From a virus, in IMG/VR virus record IMGVR_UViG_3300042549_002778, positions 1 through 62,167 of that record: a stretch of 62,167 nt of DNA; one strand, 5' to 3'. Each line of letters opens with the position of its first letter. Positions within the stretch are counted from its first letter, which is position 1. A program made the position numbers and the translations under genes. The notes under the pieces are model-generated. The model did no database searches. It saw only the letters and a list, made by a program, of their open reading frames with translations, and was not told where the DNA came from. Shown here one piece after another: positions 7,239-21,418 of this stretch.

Positions 7239-7916
7239 ATGTCAACAAGCGGAACTTACGCCTTTTCACCTAATCTAGGTGATCTGGTTATCAACGCTTT
7301 TGCCAAGTGCGGCGTCAGGCGAACTGATTTAACCAATCAGCATATGTCTGATGCTCGCATGGAAGCCAATCTGATGATGTCGGATTGGGCTGGAGATGGC
7401 ATTAACCTATGGCAAGTCCAGAGCGCATCATTTCCGCTGACCCAAGGGACGCAGTCGTATGCGATTCCTTCAGATCGGGTCTTTATTCTTGACGTTTATA
7501 TCAGGCAGGACGGTTTTGATCGGTTGATTTTCCCGATTTCTCGCTCTGATTATGCGTCATTTGCCCAGAAAGACCTTCAAGGATACCCGACAAGCTTCTG
7601 GTATGACAGGCTAATTGATCCAAATATGTATATTTGGCCGGTCGCCGATCAAAATGGCCAGTATACATTGACTTATTATTACATGCGGCAAGCCATGGAC
7701 AGTGAATTGTCTAATGGAACGCAGCCAGAAGTCCCTTGGTATTACCTGAATGCCTTTGCAGATGGTTTGGCGGCCAGATTGGCATACATTTATGCCCCTG
7801 AGCGTGTCGCTGTATTGCAACCTAAATACGATAAATCATGGTTTAGGGCGCTTCAGGTTGGTTCTGAGAATGTTCCGATAAACTTGAACGTCGCCATGAG
7901 GGGTTATTTTAGATGA
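7239..7916 (+). CDS. head-tail adaptor-like protein (P22 gp4 type)
   Basis: A 225-residue protein. The N-terminal helical part (LGDLVINAFAKCGVRRTDL, then MEANLMMSDWAGDGINLWQV) and the turn SFPLTQGTQSYAIPSDRVFILDVYI match the layout of podoviral head-completion adaptors, which form a ring below the portal. The C-terminal half continues with LTYYYMRQAMD and LNAFADGLAARLAYIYAPER, a helix typical of these proteins. Its stop overlaps the next ATG (7913). A second adaptor-like protein is at 18661-19371, so the two may form successive rings. Confidence 0.65.
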   Translation: MSTSGTYAFSPNLGDLVINAFAKCGVRRTDLTNQHMSDARMEANLMMSDWAGDGINLWQVQSASFPLTQGTQSYAIPSDRVFILDVYIRQDGFDRLIFPISRSDYASFAQKDLQGYPTSFWYDRLIDPNMYIWPVADQNGQYTLTYYYMRQAMDSELSNGTQPEVPWYYLNAFADGLAARLAYIYAPERVAVLQPKYDKSWFRALQVGSENVPINLNVAMRGYFR

Positions 7917-8497
7917 GCCTGCCTCACGGACGCGCGCGCGTAAATGCAACAAGTCCCAGTGCGTTTGCAATCTGCGATAGATGTGGATTTTTATACAATC
8001 ATCGCGATTTGCACTGGCAATACGATTATCGCGGTCGTTCGCTGGCTAATTTGCGCATTCTCGTATGCGAAACTTGCGAAGATACGCCACAGAATCAATT
8101 AAAGCCACGAATTATACCGCCCGATCCGGTCCCGATTATGAATGCGCGTCCTGAAAGATATCGTCAATATGAGTCAAACACTCGCATTACGCAGGCAAAT
8201 ACTGTAGATTTTTGGACAGGATTGCCTATTCAAGGTGGAGATACGCGTGAAACACAAGGCGGCAATACGCGCGTCACTCAACAAACGGGCGGCGCTCCCG
8301 GAAGCAAAAATCTCTTTCCTGGAACAAGATTTTCTGTACCCGATGATGCAAATGCTGGAATCCCGTATGATGCTGTCGCTGTTCCGAATACTGGGCGTCT
8401 CAGCACTGTGACAGACTACATCGTTTGGACAAACAATTCCCCCAATTATAATTGGTGGACGGATAATGAAGAAGCCCAGATTTACTGGGGCGCTTAA
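7913..8497 (+). CDS. virion-region protein with N-terminal zinc ribbon
   Basis: A 194-residue protein. Residues 19-56 hold two Cys knuckles (ICDRCGF and CETCED) separated by an aromatic-basic segment (HRDLHWQYDYRGRSL), a probable zinc ribbon. A Pro-rich stretch (PPDPVPIMNARPERYR) follows, then a Gly/Thr-rich tail ending in aromatic NYNWWTDNEEAQIYWGA. Such proteins accompany adaptors in several alphaproteobacterial phages, as far as I recall. It is coupled by overlap to the adaptor gene and probably belongs to the connector or tail. Confidence 0.55.
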   Translation: MSLPHGRARVNATSPSAFAICDRCGFLYNHRDLHWQYDYRGRSLANLRILVCETCEDTPQNQLKPRIIPPDPVPIMNARPERYRQYESNTRITQANTVDFWTGLPIQGGDTRETQGGNTRVTQQTGGAPGSKNLFPGTRFSVPDDANAGIPYDAVAVPNTGRLSTVTDYIVWTNNSPNYNWWTDNEEAQIYWGA

Positions 8498-8515
8498 TTC
8501 AAAAGGAATAAATAA

Positions 8516-11500
8516 ATGGCTGTTCCGTATAAATTTGGAAATATCCCGAATGGCGAAACAGTTCCTCTTAATTATATAGACGAAAATTTTGATTATGTAG
8601 AAAATCAAATAAATAATATACCGGCTGGTCCCACTGGCGCGACTGGATCTGTAGGCCCGACTGGTCCGGCTTCTGGGCCAACCGGCCCGACGGGTTCTAT
8701 TGGTCCCACTGGCTCCACTGGCTCAACCGGCCCGACTGGCCCTACTGGTGCTGCTTCTACCGTAGCCGGCCCGACGGGTCCGACTGGAACTACAGGGGCT
8801 CCTGGGGCTGGCATTCAGTATAAGGGCTCAGTTTCTGTCACGGGAAGCCTGCCGACGGCTGGCAATACTCAGGGCGATGCATACACGGTCACGTCAGACA
8901 GCCACTTGTGGATTTGGGATGGCTCTACATGGACTGATGCGGGTCCTTTAACTACTGCTATTACTGGACCGACTGGTCCGACTGGTGGCATTGGTGCAAC
9001 CGGCCCAACTGGCGACATTGGCCCGACTGGCCCGACTGGCGACGTTGGTGCAACTGGTTCTACTGGCCCTACGGGTCCTATTGGCGTGACTGGTCCGACA
9101 GGATCTTCTGGGCCCACTGGTCCGACAGGACCGGTAGGTGACGCTTCTACAGTTCCGGGTCCAACTGGATCTGCTGGCCCCACTGGACAGGCTGGATCAA
9201 CTGGCCCAACCGGTCCCACAGGTTCCGCATCTACTGTTGCGGGACCAACAGGTTCTACGGGGGCGACAGGATCTGCTGGCCCTACAGGGCCAACTGGTAG
9301 CACTGGTGCAGTGGGTCCGACTGGCAGCGCGGGCTCGACTGGCTCGACTGGCCCAACTGGCTCAACAGGTCCTACGGGAGCAACAGGACCAACGGGTTCT
9401 GCTGGTTCAATTGGCCCGACGGGCCCCACCGGCGCTGCCTCGACAGTTGCCGGCCCAACGGGCCCGACCGGATCAACGGGTGCTACGGGCTCTCCGGGTG
9501 GCGGCATTCAGTATAAAGGCGTTGTTGCGACCACTGGCAGCTTGCCGACTGGTGGCAATACAACAGGTGATGCTTATTCAGTTACTGATGATAATCATTT
9601 ATGGATTTGGGATGGAGTGGCATGGACTGATGCCGGGCCGTTAACGACAAGTATAACGGGCCCGACTGGTTCAAATGGCCCGACAGGTCCTACGGGTGCG
9701 ACTGGCGGCATTGGTGCATCTGGACCAACAGGTCCTACTGGTGCAACTGGCCCGACCGGCCCGACTGGCGGCACTGGTGCATCTGGACCAACAGGTCCTA
9801 CTGGTGCAGCGTCAACGGTAGCTGGTCCAACCGGAGCTACTGGAGCAAGAGGACCAACAGGTCCTACAGGTGCGGCTTCAAATGTTGTAGGCCCGACAGG
9901 GGCGACTGGAGCCACCGGCCCTACGGGTCCGACCGGAGCTACCGGAATTGGTTATAATGGATTAACTAGCGTTACATCCGTTTCTATTTCGACCGGATCT
10001 AAGAGCTTTACTACTAACCTTAGTTCCGTTTCTACGGCATTTACGGTTGGAACCAGGATCAGAGTTGCATCAAGTGTTTCTCCGTCTAATTGGATGGATG
10101 GTGTTATTACATCATTCTCAGGCAATACGCTTGCGCTTACGGTTGACTATACAAATGGCTCAGGAACATACATTTCTTGGACATTTAGTGTAATTGGAAT
10201 TGTTGGCGCAACTGGACCAACTGGTTCAACCGGCCAAACTGGTGCTACTGGCCCTACTGGAGCGGTTGGTGCTACTGGCCCAACGAATATTATTCGCTAT
10301 ACGTCTATTAGCGCTCTTCGTCTTGTCCCTGTTTCTACATCAATTACGCCTATTGTTACTGGATATTATTCTGACGGCGACGGTGGCGGCGGGGAATTTT
10401 ATGGCGCTGTCGGCGCTCCCGTCGGAACTTATGTTGATAATGGCGGCACTATTATTCGCCCAACTGGGGGAGATGGCTCTAGTGCCTGGATAAGAATTTA
10501 TTCTGGACCAATAAACGTAAAGTGGTTTGGCGCAAAAGGTGATGGGGTCACGAATGACACATCAGCAATATCTTCTGCGGTTAATTATTTTACGTCAATA
10601 AATTCAACGTCGTCTCAACAGCAATTGTTGTTCCCGTCTGGAAATAATTTTTCCATTACTGGAATTACTTTGAGCAATATTAATTATTTTTCCATAAGAA
10701 TTGATGGGGTAATAACTAACATCGCGACTAAACCTGGCCCTACGGCCACGAACACCAATAATACCACTGGCGGCGTAAATGCTACATTTAAAATACTTAA
10801 TTGCTCTAACTTCTCAATTGAAGGACAGGGGCAAATAAATACAAGATATCGCCAATGTTTTGTTGTAGGCACTGATCCGCTTGCTGGGTCAAATGCTGCA
10901 TGTTCTTATTTCTCCATATCAATAACAATTTTTGGAGAAAATCTTAATGATAATACACACGCAAACATATTTAGATATTGTTCATATTTTTCACTAAACA
11001 ACATGGTGGTCAATGCAGTAACCAAGAAACCTGGATATGTTAATAATTCCACGCCTTATTATTATGATTGGTGCAATCCTTTGCTGTTTTGGGATTGTGA
11101 GGCGTTTTCAATTACATCAGTGACTTCCAATTATAATTCTATGAATGGATTTTATATTGGATCAAATTGCACCAATTTTATAATTGATGGCTGCATATCA
11201 GAACATAACGGCGGTAGTGGAATTCAGTTGGCATGGTCATCTTTTGGCTCATTTCCATCTAACTTTACTATCAGCAACAATATTATTAGATTAAACAGGG
11301 CTGATACTATTGATTTTAACAACACAGGAGCATTTATAAATTGCAATGGTGTTTTTTCAAATAACACAGCGTATTATAATGGATGGGGAACAGAAAATAC
11401 AGCAGGAACTACTCCGACAAATGATGGATCTGGTTTTGGAACATGTATAAATATTGGAAGACTTCTTATAAGTAACAACATTGATATGGAATGCTCAAGA

Positions 11501-12229
11501 GCAAGCGTTTTTTGTCAAAATTCTTCTAATATTATCGCAAATGGAAACATAATATACAAGCAAGCTTCTGGGTCTCAAGGAGACGGTCTATATTCAGATA
11601 CATGCTCAAATATAGATTTTTCAAATAATAACGTAATTGTAAAGTCTACAAACTATGCCACTAGGCTGTATTCACTTACGTCTAATCAAAATATTAATAT
11701 TAGCAATAACGTCCTTAACGGGCTAATTGGATTTACCGGTGGGAGTTACTTAAAGTGCGATATGATTAATAATGATATAACGACTACATCGCAAGTTACT
11801 TGCCCAATTAATTTTAGTAACAACAATCTTAACGTCACTAATGCTTCTCAGAATGGTATTTATGTAAACGCAGATCACGTTATCATTGATTCTAATAACA
11901 TAACCGCTACTAACTACGGTATTGTTTCGGCGTCATTCAACAATGTAATTATAACAAATAATACTGTTACTGGCGGAGTTGGAGCCATATACATTTCTGA
12001 CAATAGTTTTACTCGCGTATCTGCAAATAAAGCCTCTGCACAAAATGCTCCGGGAATTCAGTTTTTTGGAACATGCAATAAGTGTGAAATGAGCATGAAT
12101 AGCGGCTCGTCGGTGTCTGGCAATTCTTTCCGCGTTGAAAGCACTTGCACATTGACTAACTTGTGGGCCAACTATGCAATTAGTGGCCCTACATTTTACG
12201 GCGGAACTTATGGGATAAATTACCCATAA
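8516..12229 (+). CDS. collagen-like tail fibre/spike with beta-helix domain
   Basis: A 1237-residue protein. After a short N-terminal anchor (about 1-40) come long Gly-X-Y tracts dominated by GPTG repeats (about 40-480), interrupted twice by a 48-residue module (GIQYKG to WTDAGPLTT). Around residue 660 the signature [21 protein letters not shown] opens a right-handed beta-helix of the pectate-lyase/tailspike type. It runs to the end with Asn-rich coils (ISNN, FSNN). Beta-helix phage spikes bind or cleave surface polysaccharide. The GPT triplets would form a trimeric collagen stalk. The beta-helix half is more AT-rich than the stalk, suggesting module exchange. Confidence 0.8.
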   Translation: MAVPYKFGNIPNGETVPLNYIDENFDYVENQINNIPAGPTGATGSVGPTGPASGPTGPTGSIGPTGSTGSTGPTGPTGAASTVAGPTGPTGTTGAPGAGIQYKGSVSVTGSLPTAGNTQGDAYTVTSDSHLWIWDGSTWTDAGPLTTAITGPTGPTGGIGATGPTGDIGPTGPTGDVGATGSTGPTGPIGVTGPTGSSGPTGPTGPVGDASTVPGPTGSAGPTGQAGSTGPTGPTGSASTVAGPTGSTGATGSAGPTGPTGSTGAVGPTGSAGSTGSTGPTGSTGPTGATGPTGSAGSIGPTGPTGAASTVAGPTGPTGSTGATGSPGGGIQYKGVVATTGSLPTGGNTTGDAYSVTDDNHLWIWDGVAWTDAGPLTTSITGPTGSNGPTGPTGATGGIGASGPTGPTGATGPTGPTGGTGASGPTGPTGAASTVAGPTGATGARGPTGPTGAASNVVGPTGATGATGPTGPTGATGIGYNGLTSVTSVSISTGSKSFTTNLSSVSTAFTVGTRIRVASSVSPSNWMDGVITSFSGNTLALTVDYTNGSGTYISWTFSVIGIVGATGPTGSTGQTGATGPTGAVGATGPTNIIRYTSISALRLVPVSTSITPIVTGYYSDGDGGGGEFYGAVGAPVGTYVDNGGTIIRPTGGDGSSAWIRIYSGPINVKWFGAKGDGVTNDTSAISSAVNYFTSINSTSSQQQLLFPSGNNFSITGITLSNINYFSIRIDGVITNIATKPGPTATNTNNTTGGVNATFKILNCSNFSIEGQGQINTRYRQCFVVGTDPLAGSNAACSYFSISITIFGENLNDNTHANIFRYCSYFSLNNMVVNAVTKKPGYVNNSTPYYYDWCNPLLFWDCEAFSITSVTSNYNSMNGFYIGSNCTNFIIDGCISEHNGGSGIQLAWSSFGSFPSNFTISNNIIRLNRADTIDFNNTGAFINCNGVFSNNTAYYNGWGTENTAGTTPTNDGSGFGTCINIGRLLISNNIDMECSRASVFCQNSSNIIANGNIIYKQASGSQGDGLYSDTCSNIDFSNNNVIVKSTNYATRLYSLTSNQNINISNNVLNGLIGFTGGSYLKCDMINNDITTTSQVTCPINFSNNNLNVTNASQNGIYVNADHVIIDSNNITATNYGIVSASFNNVIITNNTVTGGVGAIYISDNSFTRVSANKASAQNAPGIQFFGTCNKCEMSMNSGSSVSGNSFRVESTCTLTNLWANYAISGPTFYGGTYGINYP
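8809..8960 (+). repeat. repeated fibre module GIQYKG...WIWDG
   Basis: A non-collagenous module of about 48 codons interrupts the GPT tracts. It recurs at about 9502-9653 in the same gene and, more diverged, at about 12501-12645 in the next fibre gene. Shared anchors are I(Q/H)YKG, GNT.GDAY and (W/Y)IWDG. It probably folds as a small globular knob or trimerisation element between collagen segments and offers homology for recombination between fibres. Confidence 0.75.
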
Positions 12230-12332
12230 CAAAATTTTTTGAATGGCCTAATGGCAAAATTAAGTCACTCAAAAAACAGATCAATAATTGTTATACTTGG
12301 CGGCCTGAGACAGATAACCGACGGATAAAAAA

Positions 12333-15410
<3,078 letters not shown>

Positions 15411-15421
<11 letters not shown>

Positions 15422-15629
15422 CCAAATGCTATATGACGTAGAACTTATTGGGCCATCCGGCTATCCTGAAACTCATTTTGCAGTCAAGGCAGATAATGAG
15501 TTTGAAGCAGCAAGATTGTCCCCGATTATGTTAACTGCAAATTCCCACATATTGCCAGAGCAATATACAGTTATATCAGTAAAACCATCAATCTATAGGG
15601 AGTCGTCAGATGGCATACATCAAAATTGA
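15411..15629 (+). CDS. small fibre-associated hypothetical protein
   Basis: A 72-residue protein; the start is uncertain (ATG 15411 or 15426), as the longer frame from 15324 lies inside the Gly-rich gene. The sequence LYDVELIGPSGYPETHFAVKADNEFEAARL suggests a small alpha/beta domain. It overlaps the next gene by 20 bases. The position, between a receptor-binding tip and a possible fibre-assembly protein, suggests a fibre chaperone or accessory. No family recognised. Confidence 0.5.
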
Positions 15630-16128
15630 CGATAAAGCGATTGTCGCTGTTTCGGATATTATGCGCGCATATCCATACGTCTCATTCCCTAATACTGAAT
15701 GGACAGATGAAGTTCTTCAGCCATTTGGCTATGCGGTTTTACATCGCCCTAATACCCATCCATTCCCATCAGAAAATGAGATTTTAGTTGATGGGGAGCC
15801 TTACGAAGAAGGCGGTAAATGGTATTTACCTTATATTGTTCGCCCTCTTACACCTGAAGAGATTGAAATCAGATTAAATAATTGGCGAGAATCAGCATAC
15901 TGCACTCCATTTCAAGGTCGCGTGGCACTAGCCAATGCTGGGCTTTTGGAGCAAATTGAGTCAATTATTAATGTTCCAGAAACCAACCAAGAGGTTAAAA
16001 TTGCTTGGGAATATGCTATAGAATGGCGTCGCATGTCTCCCATGATCTTGAGTATGTCTACCGCGTTGGGATTGACTGATGAGCAAGTTGACGAGCTTTT
16101 TAGGAGCGCACAAGAAGTTTCCGCCTAA
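15610..16128 (+). CDS. putative tail fibre assembly/accessory protein
   Basis: A 172-residue protein. The N-terminal half is strand-rich (VSFPNTEWTDEVLQPFGYAV, NEILVDGEPYEEGGKWYLPY). The C-terminal half is helical (FQGRVALANAGLLEQIESII, IAWEYAIEWRRMSPMILSMS, GLTDEQVDELFRSA). This two-part plan, and the LGLTDEQVDELF ending, are typical of small proteins encoded just after phage fibres that help fibre assembly. Exact family membership was not verified. Confidence 0.55.
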   Translation: MAYIKIDDKAIVAVSDIMRAYPYVSFPNTEWTDEVLQPFGYAVLHRPNTHPFPSENEILVDGEPYEEGGKWYLPYIVRPLTPEEIEIRLNNWRESAYCTPFQGRVALANAGLLEQIESIINVPETNQEVKIAWEYAIEWRRMSPMILSMSTALGLTDEQVDELFRSAQEVSA

Positions 16129-16171
16129 CATCTCTATGGCCCATGCCGCGCTGGCAAATGAGGGGTTGATC

Positions 16172-18361
16172 ATGCCGATCAGTTCAGAAAATGGTAAGCA
16201 ATACATCAAAGAGTTTATCTCAAATATTAAGCATGAAAATATGCTTGATATTGGTGTTGGATGCGGCACATATGCCAACATGTTCCCGAATGCCAAATGG
16301 ACGGGAATAGAGGTTTGGCAACCTTATGTCGAAGAGTTTGACCTTGAGTCAAAATATGAGAATCTTATTATAGCCGACGCGAGAGAAGTCAATTTTACCG
16401 GCTCATATGATGTTGCTTTTCTTGGAGATGTCCTTGAGCATATGACCTCTTTCGAGGCGGCTAGGCTTCTTTCCAAAGTCCGTGACGTTTCTGATTATGT
16501 GATTGTAAGCATTCCTTTGGGCCATCATCCTCAAGGTTCTGTCAATGGCAATGAGTTTGAGCGCCACATAGAGGATTGGGACGATGGCAAGGTTAAAATC
16601 CTCTTTGGTCAGCCATCAGCAAGTCATATAGAGGGTGAGATAGGCGTTTATATTTATAAGCGTTCTGTCTGCAAGGTCCCTAAGATAATTCATGTTGTTT
16701 GGGTTGGAGATGAATCAAAGCGCCCAAATCATTACATCCGTTCCTGGGGAGATTTAAACCCTGGTTGGGATGTAAAAATTTGGGGCAACAAAGAATACAA
16801 CGACATTGATTGGATCAATAAATCTTACATGCAGAAAATGTGGGATGCCGGGTCATTGCACGGCGTTGCCGATCTGATGCGTTACGAGATTCTATTCCGC
16901 GAAGGCGGATTTTGCGTTGATGCTGATAGTGAATGCGTCCGACGATTGGATGATGATCTTTTTGACGAGCGAACTGTCCTCACCTATGAGAATACGGAAA
17001 CTCGACCGGGTCTTATCTCCGTTGGTTATATGGCTTCTGTCCCGGAACTTCAGTTCTTTCTTGATATCATTGAGGACATTCGGGATACGCCAGAGGATAA
17101 AATCCTCACGGATCATGCTTGGTTTTCAGTTGGTCCCCGCCGTTTGACGGATAATTACGAGAAGATTAACCCTGAAAATGTTAAGATTCTCCCCGACTAC
17201 ACTTTTATACCCAAGCACTTTGACGCCCCGGAATATAAAGGCAATGGCGCTGTTTATGCTAAGCAGCATTGGCTCACGACCAATAAAAACAAGAAGAATT
17301 TTAAAATCTGCGTTTACGCTATTAGCAAGAACGAAGTTCAGTTTGTTCAGCGCTTTTGTGAGTCGGCAGTTGATGCGGATATGATCCTGATAGCTGATAC
17401 GGGATCAACGGATGGTACGGATACCAAAGCTAGAATTCATGGTGCAACTGTTCATTCTATCTGCATAAGTCCTTGGCGTTTTGATCACGCTCGTAATGCT
17501 GCTCTTGCTCTTATTCCTAAAGATATTGATATTTGCGTTTCTCTTGATCTGGATGAGGTTTTAGAGCCTGGATGGCGAGAGGAAATTGAGCGGGTTTGGA
17601 CTGAAGGCACTACGCGCTTGCGTTATATGTTCGACTGGGGGATGGGAATAAAGTTTCAATATGAAAAAATTCATGCTCGACACGGATACCATTGGCACCA
17701 TCCTTGTCACGAATATCCCCGCCCGGATGGTCGAACTAATGAACAATATGCACATACAAACCGGCTTCTGGTGTCCCATCATCCAGACCCTACAAAAAGT
17801 CGTGGCCAATATTTGGATCTACTCAAACTTTCAGTTACCGAAGATCCTTTCTGTCCAAGAAATGCGTTTTACTATGCGCGTGAACTTTCGTTCCATATGC
17901 AATGGGAAGAGTCCATTGCTGAATGTAAACGCTATTTAGATCTTCCTGGGGCAAGTTGGCACAACGAGCGCTGCTATGCCTATCGAGTGATGGGCAAGTG
18001 CTATGAGGCCTTGGGGCGGAATGCAGAGGCGGAGACGGCTTATCATATGGCCTGTGCGGCGGCGCCGGTGACTAGGGAGCCGTGGTGCGAGTTGGCCATG
18101 CTCATGTATCGGCTGAGCCGGTGGGAGGAATGTTTTGCTTATTCCATGCGGGCTTTGAAGATTATTCATCGGGAGCAAGTCTATACCTGTGATCCGGCTG
18201 TCTGGGGTCATTGGGCGCATGACCTTGCCTCTATTTCGGCGTGGAATTTGGGTATAAAAGACATTGCTTTGGAACAGGCTAGATTAGCGCTTGAAAAGAC
18301 CCCAAATGATCCTCGTCTTAGGGCCAATGTGGATTTTATGGAGGGGTTGTCATCGGCCTGA
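16172..18361 (+). CDS. methyltransferase-glycosyltransferase-glycosyltransferase fusion with TPR tail
   Basis: A very unusual fusion of about 729 residues. First, a class I SAM methyltransferase: motif I LDIGVGCGTYA (about 16245) and VAFLGDVLEHM. Second, an OCH1/DXD-type glycosyltransferase: PKIIHVVWVGDE (about 16678), then GVADLMRYEILFREGG and the metal-binding DAD. Third, a GT-A family 2 domain: ADTGSTDGT (about 17393) and LDLDEVLEPGW. Fourth, a helical TPR-like tail (about 17830-18350). The ATG at 16172 is preferred for its GAGGGG Shine-Dalgarno; ATGs at 16079 and 16136 are possible. It probably modifies a surface glycan or the adjacent GPT-rich fibres. Confidence 0.8.
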   Translation: MPISSENGKQYIKEFISNIKHENMLDIGVGCGTYANMFPNAKWTGIEVWQPYVEEFDLESKYENLIIADAREVNFTGSYDVAFLGDVLEHMTSFEAARLLSKVRDVSDYVIVSIPLGHHPQGSVNGNEFERHIEDWDDGKVKILFGQPSASHIEGEIGVYIYKRSVCKVPKIIHVVWVGDESKRPNHYIRSWGDLNPGWDVKIWGNKEYNDIDWINKSYMQKMWDAGSLHGVADLMRYEILFREGGFCVDADSECVRRLDDDLFDERTVLTYENTETRPGLISVGYMASVPELQFFLDIIEDIRDTPEDKILTDHAWFSVGPRRLTDNYEKINPENVKILPDYTFIPKHFDAPEYKGNGAVYAKQHWLTTNKNKKNFKICVYAISKNEVQFVQRFCESAVDADMILIADTGSTDGTDTKARIHGATVHSICISPWRFDHARNAALALIPKDIDICVSLDLDEVLEPGWREEIERVWTEGTTRLRYMFDWGMGIKFQYEKIHARHGYHWHHPCHEYPRPDGRTNEQYAHTNRLLVSHHPDPTKSRGQYLDLLKLSVTEDPFCPRNAFYYARELSFHMQWEESIAECKRYLDLPGASWHNERCYAYRVMGKCYEALGRNAEAETAYHMACAAAPVTREPWCELAMLMYRLSRWEECFAYSMRALKIIHREQVYTCDPAVWGHWAHDLASISAWNLGIKDIALEQARLALEKTPNDPRLRANVDFMEGLSSA

Positions 18362-18424
18362 TTTTATTGTAAAAATATAAAAGCCGTTTTTGCGGTCTTA
18401 TATCGGCCGGCGGAGCCTTGCCAC

Positions 18425-18661
18425 ATGGATTCCCAAATGATTATTAACCTCGCAGCGGGGGCGATTCTTGCTGCGATGGGATGGCTTGCGCGCGTTCTCT
18501 GGGAGGCTGTAAGCAAGCTTCGGGAGGACCTCCATGAGTTAGAAGTAGAGCTTCCAAGAAATTACGTCCGCAAGGATGAATTTTCCGACAACATGCGGGA
18601 GATCAAAGAGATGCTTGGCAAAATCTTTGATCGTCTGGACAACAAGGTGGATAAACCCTGA
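18425..18661 (+). CDS. small membrane protein with coiled coil
   Basis: A 78-residue protein with one N-terminal transmembrane helix (INLAAGAILAAMGWLARVLW) and a charged helix (SKLREDLHELEVEL, REIKEMLGKIFDRLDNK) that probably forms a coiled coil. Topology and size fit a phage holin, antiholin or inner-membrane accessory. It lies among tail genes, 10 kb from the lysis cassette, so a role in DNA entry is also possible. The next gene starts in its stop codon (TGATG). Confidence 0.55.
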   Translation: MDSQMIINLAAGAILAAMGWLARVLWEAVSKLREDLHELEVELPRNYVRKDEFSDNMREIKEMLGKIFDRLDNKVDKP

Positions 18662-19371
18662 TGTCCCTAAACTATACAACGTATGTCGCGCAAATAGCCA
18701 ACATCATGGCTGTTGATCCGACGACGCCGCAGTTTCAAACTATGCTCCCCGGCATGATCGACTACGGAGAGCAGCGCATTTATCGCGAACTTGATCTTCT
18801 CAATACGGTTACGAGAGATAATAGCGCGACGTTTACGAGCGGCAACCGCAACTTTACGCTGCCCACGACGGCAAACGGCAATTTTATCACCCTTCAGGGA
18901 ATAAATGCCATCACGCCTGCCGGGGCAATTGAAAGCAACGGAACGCGCAGGGCTTTGCAGCCTATAACCCGTGACTATTTAGATACGGTTTGGAATAGCT
19001 CTTCCGGTGCTTCACTGCCGCAGTATTTCGCGATGATTGATCAGTTCAATATCATCGTCGGGCCTTGGCCGAATGCCAATTACTCAGTTGAGGTAATTGG
19101 CACAATCAGGCCAAACCCTCTATCAGCGACAAATCAAAGCACGTTTCTGACGCAATATCTGCCCGATCTTTTTTTGGCCGCGAGCATGATCTATGCGACC
19201 GGCTATCAGAGAGATTTTGGCTCTCAGTCAGATAATCCCGCGCAGGCCGTCTCTTGGGAAAGCCAATACGAGCGGCTTTTTGCTTCGGCAAATGCTGAAG
19301 AGTTGCGTAAGAAATGGGCCGGCCCCGGCTGGACAAGTCAGTCTGCAATCGCCAACCCGCCGGTAAGATAA
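18661..19371 (+). CDS. second adaptor/tail-tube-like protein
   Basis: A 236-residue protein: N-terminal helices (YTTYVAQIANIMAV, MLPGMIDYGEQRIYRELDLL), strand segment NRNFTLPTTANGNFITLQGIN, and a C-terminal helical block (LPDLFLAASMIYATGYQRDF, AVSWESQYERLFASANAEEL). This layout matches phage adaptor or gatekeeper proteins at the portal-tail junction. It is co-translated with the large nozzle-like protein that follows by one base. Together with 7239-7916 it would give two adaptor-type rings. Confidence 0.6.
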   Translation: MSLNYTTYVAQIANIMAVDPTTPQFQTMLPGMIDYGEQRIYRELDLLNTVTRDNSATFTSGNRNFTLPTTANGNFITLQGINAITPAGAIESNGTRRALQPITRDYLDTVWNSSSGASLPQYFAMIDQFNIIVGPWPNANYSVEVIGTIRPNPLSATNQSTFLTQYLPDLFLAASMIYATGYQRDFGSQSDNPAQAVSWESQYERLFASANAEELRKKWAGPGWTSQSAIANPPVR

Positions 19372-19372
19372 C

Positions 19373-21418
19373 ATGCCCTTTGAAACCCTGCGTATCATTC
19401 CTAGTGTCGATGTTGAAAAGACACTGGCCGACAACGCGCAGGGCGTCTCTGAATCAAACTTTATTCGTTGGCGTGATAAGATCCCTGAGAAGCGTGGCGG
19501 ATGCCAGCTTTATACAAATACGCAGTTCAGTGGTTACGTTACTGATCTGCACGCATGGCAGGGATTAAACAGCCAAAGATATTTAGGCATTGGAACGACA
19601 ACAAACCTATACGCTTTCTTTAATAATAACGCAAAAGACATATCTCCCAGATTCAATACCGATGATGTGGCCCCCGACATATCATCAACGTCCGGCAGCA
19701 ATGTTTTTGAAATAACGGATGCGGTGTTTACGCCTGTTTCCACGTATTACACCGTTGTGTTTAATACGCCTGTTTCTATAGGCGGCGTGGTGCTAAGCGG
19801 CGCATATCCGATTTATTCCATTACCGGCGCAACATCTTATGAGATCATTGCACAGGCTGCGGCAACAGCTACTGTCGCTAACGGCGGGGCAGTTCCTGAA
19901 TTTGTCACGGCCAGCGGAAGCAGTTCTGTAACGGTCAATCTTGCTGATCATACATATCTCGTCGGTCAAGCTGTGTCATTCACCGTCCCTACAACGGTTG
20001 GCGGCATTGTTATACAGGGCACCTACATTGTCGAAAGCGTTGTAGCCGGTGTTTCATTTGAGATAATTGCCCAGAATGAAGCTACGTCGACCGACACTCA
20101 AGATATGAATGGCGGTGATCTTAACCTTACATACTGGATCACTGAAGCCCCATTGCCGCAGGGTACCGGATACGGGCTTGGCGGGTATGGCAATGGTGGA
20201 TATGGAACTGGCGTAACTCCGGCCAATCCAAATCCGGGAACGATCCTTGCTGCTGATGAATATTATCTGGATAATTGGGGCGAGACATTAATAGTTTCCC
20301 CGAAGAATTATCCAATATTTACGTGGTCTCCAATATCTGGCTACCAGAATGCGGGCGTCGTGGTTAACAGCCCGCTTCAGAATCTTGGCGCGTTTGTCGC
20401 CATGCCCCAGCAGCAAGTCATGGCGTGGGGATCAACATACACTGGCTTGAGTGACCCGCTTCAGATCCGGTGGAGCGATGTGGGTAACTTCAATGACTGG
20501 ACGCCTACAGTCACCAATCAGGCTGGTGGTTATCGTATACCAACCGGTTCGATTATACGGCGCGGTTTTCAGGGACCGTCGCAACAATACTGGTGGACTG
20601 ATATTGATCTCTACGTTGCCCAATACACAGGGCCGCCGTTTGTTTATGGGTTTAACAAAATAGGGACTGGATGCGGTCTGATTTCGCCCAGAGCCGTCGC
20701 ACAACTTGGTTCAACAGTTTATTGGATGAGCCAAAAGCAGTTTTTTATGACCAGTGGGTCAAATGCGCCGCAGCCGATACCGTGTTCTGTCTGGGATTTT
20801 ATATTCCAAAATCTTAATTGGAACGCTGTTAATAACGTAGAAGCTGCGCCAAATTCGCAGTTTAATGAGATCAACTGGTTTTTCCCAAGCGTTAACTCCT
20901 CCAACGGGGCAAACGACGCTTATATCTGTTACAACGTCCTATACAATGAATGGGACTATGGTTTCCTGTCGCGGACGGCGTGGATAGATCAGTCAGTTTT
21001 GACCACTTCTAACGGTCTATATGGACCAATAACTGCTGGCAGCGATGGATATATCTACATTCATGAAACCTCAAACGACAATGCTGGCGTTCCGATCAAC
21101 GCATCTTTCAAGACAGGTTATTTCTCCCTGACCAATGGAAATGATCTGGTTTTTGTTGATTGGGTGCTTCCTGATATGAAATGGGGTCAGTATTCACAGG
21201 CCCCGGATGCATCAATTCAGATGACGTTCAATGTCACTGATTATGCTGGTCAGACGCCAAAGGCATATGGTCCTTTCACATTCACGAAAGATACGCCGTA
21301 TATTGAGCCTAGATTCCGGGGTAGATTCGTTCAAATTGTCGTAGAAAGCACAGATCCCGGAAGCTTCTGGCGACTTGGCTCAATCCGATATCGCTTTGCG
21401 ACCAGCGGAAGAAGATAA
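19373..21418 (+). CDS. putative tail nozzle (tubular B-like) protein
   Basis: A 681-residue, aromatic- and Gly-rich beta protein without charged low-complexity tracts. The N-terminus ([20 protein letters not shown]) and the repeated YEIIAQ blocks (around 160 and 225) suggest duplicated beta domains. The [17 protein letters not shown] linker and a propeller-like C-terminal half ([33 protein letters not shown]) follow. Such proteins paired with an adaptor form the nozzle of podovirus tails. The assignment rests on context and architecture. Confidence 0.55.
   Translation: MPFETLRIIPSVDVEKTLADNAQGVSESNFIRWRDKIPEKRGGCQLYTNTQFSGYVTDLHAWQGLNSQRYLGIGTTTNLYAFFNNNAKDISPRFNTDDVAPDISSTSGSNVFEITDAVFTPVSTYYTVVFNTPVSIGGVVLSGAYPIYSITGATSYEIIAQAAATATVANGGAVPEFVTASGSSSVTVNLADHTYLVGQAVSFTVPTTVGGIVIQGTYIVESVVAGVSFEIIAQNEATSTDTQDMNGGDLNLTYWITEAPLPQGTGYGLGGYGNGGYGTGVTPANPNPGTILAADEYYLDNWGETLIVSPKNYPIFTWSPISGYQNAGVVVNSPLQNLGAFVAMPQQQVMAWGSTYTGLSDPLQIRWSDVGNFNDWTPTVTNQAGGYRIPTGSIIRRGFQGPSQQYWWTDIDLYVAQYTGPPFVYGFNKIGTGCGLISPRAVAQLGSTVYWMSQKQFFMTSGSNAPQPIPCSVWDFIFQNLNWNAVNNVEAAPNSQFNEINWFFPSVNSSNGANDAYICYNVLYNEWDYGFLSRTAWIDQSVLTTSNGLYGPITAGSDGYIYIHETSNDNAGVPINASFKTGYFSLTNGNDLVFVDWVLPDMKWGQYSQAPDASIQMTFNVTDYAGQTPKAYGPFTFTKDTPYIEPRFRGRFVQIVVESTDPGSFWRLGSIRYRFATSGRR

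Noticed and set aside
8625-9960. Short tandem DNA repeats resembling a repeat array or CRISPR
   Set aside because: The repeats are 9-base GGx-CCx-ACx codon units in frame without unique spacers; they encode collagen-like triplets. No CRISPR array or cas gene was seen.
16070-16090. CTGATGAG sequence similar to a hammerhead core
   Set aside because: It lies within a coding region, with no GAAAC element or pairing stems nearby. The CTGATGAG near 43531 was rejected for the same reason.
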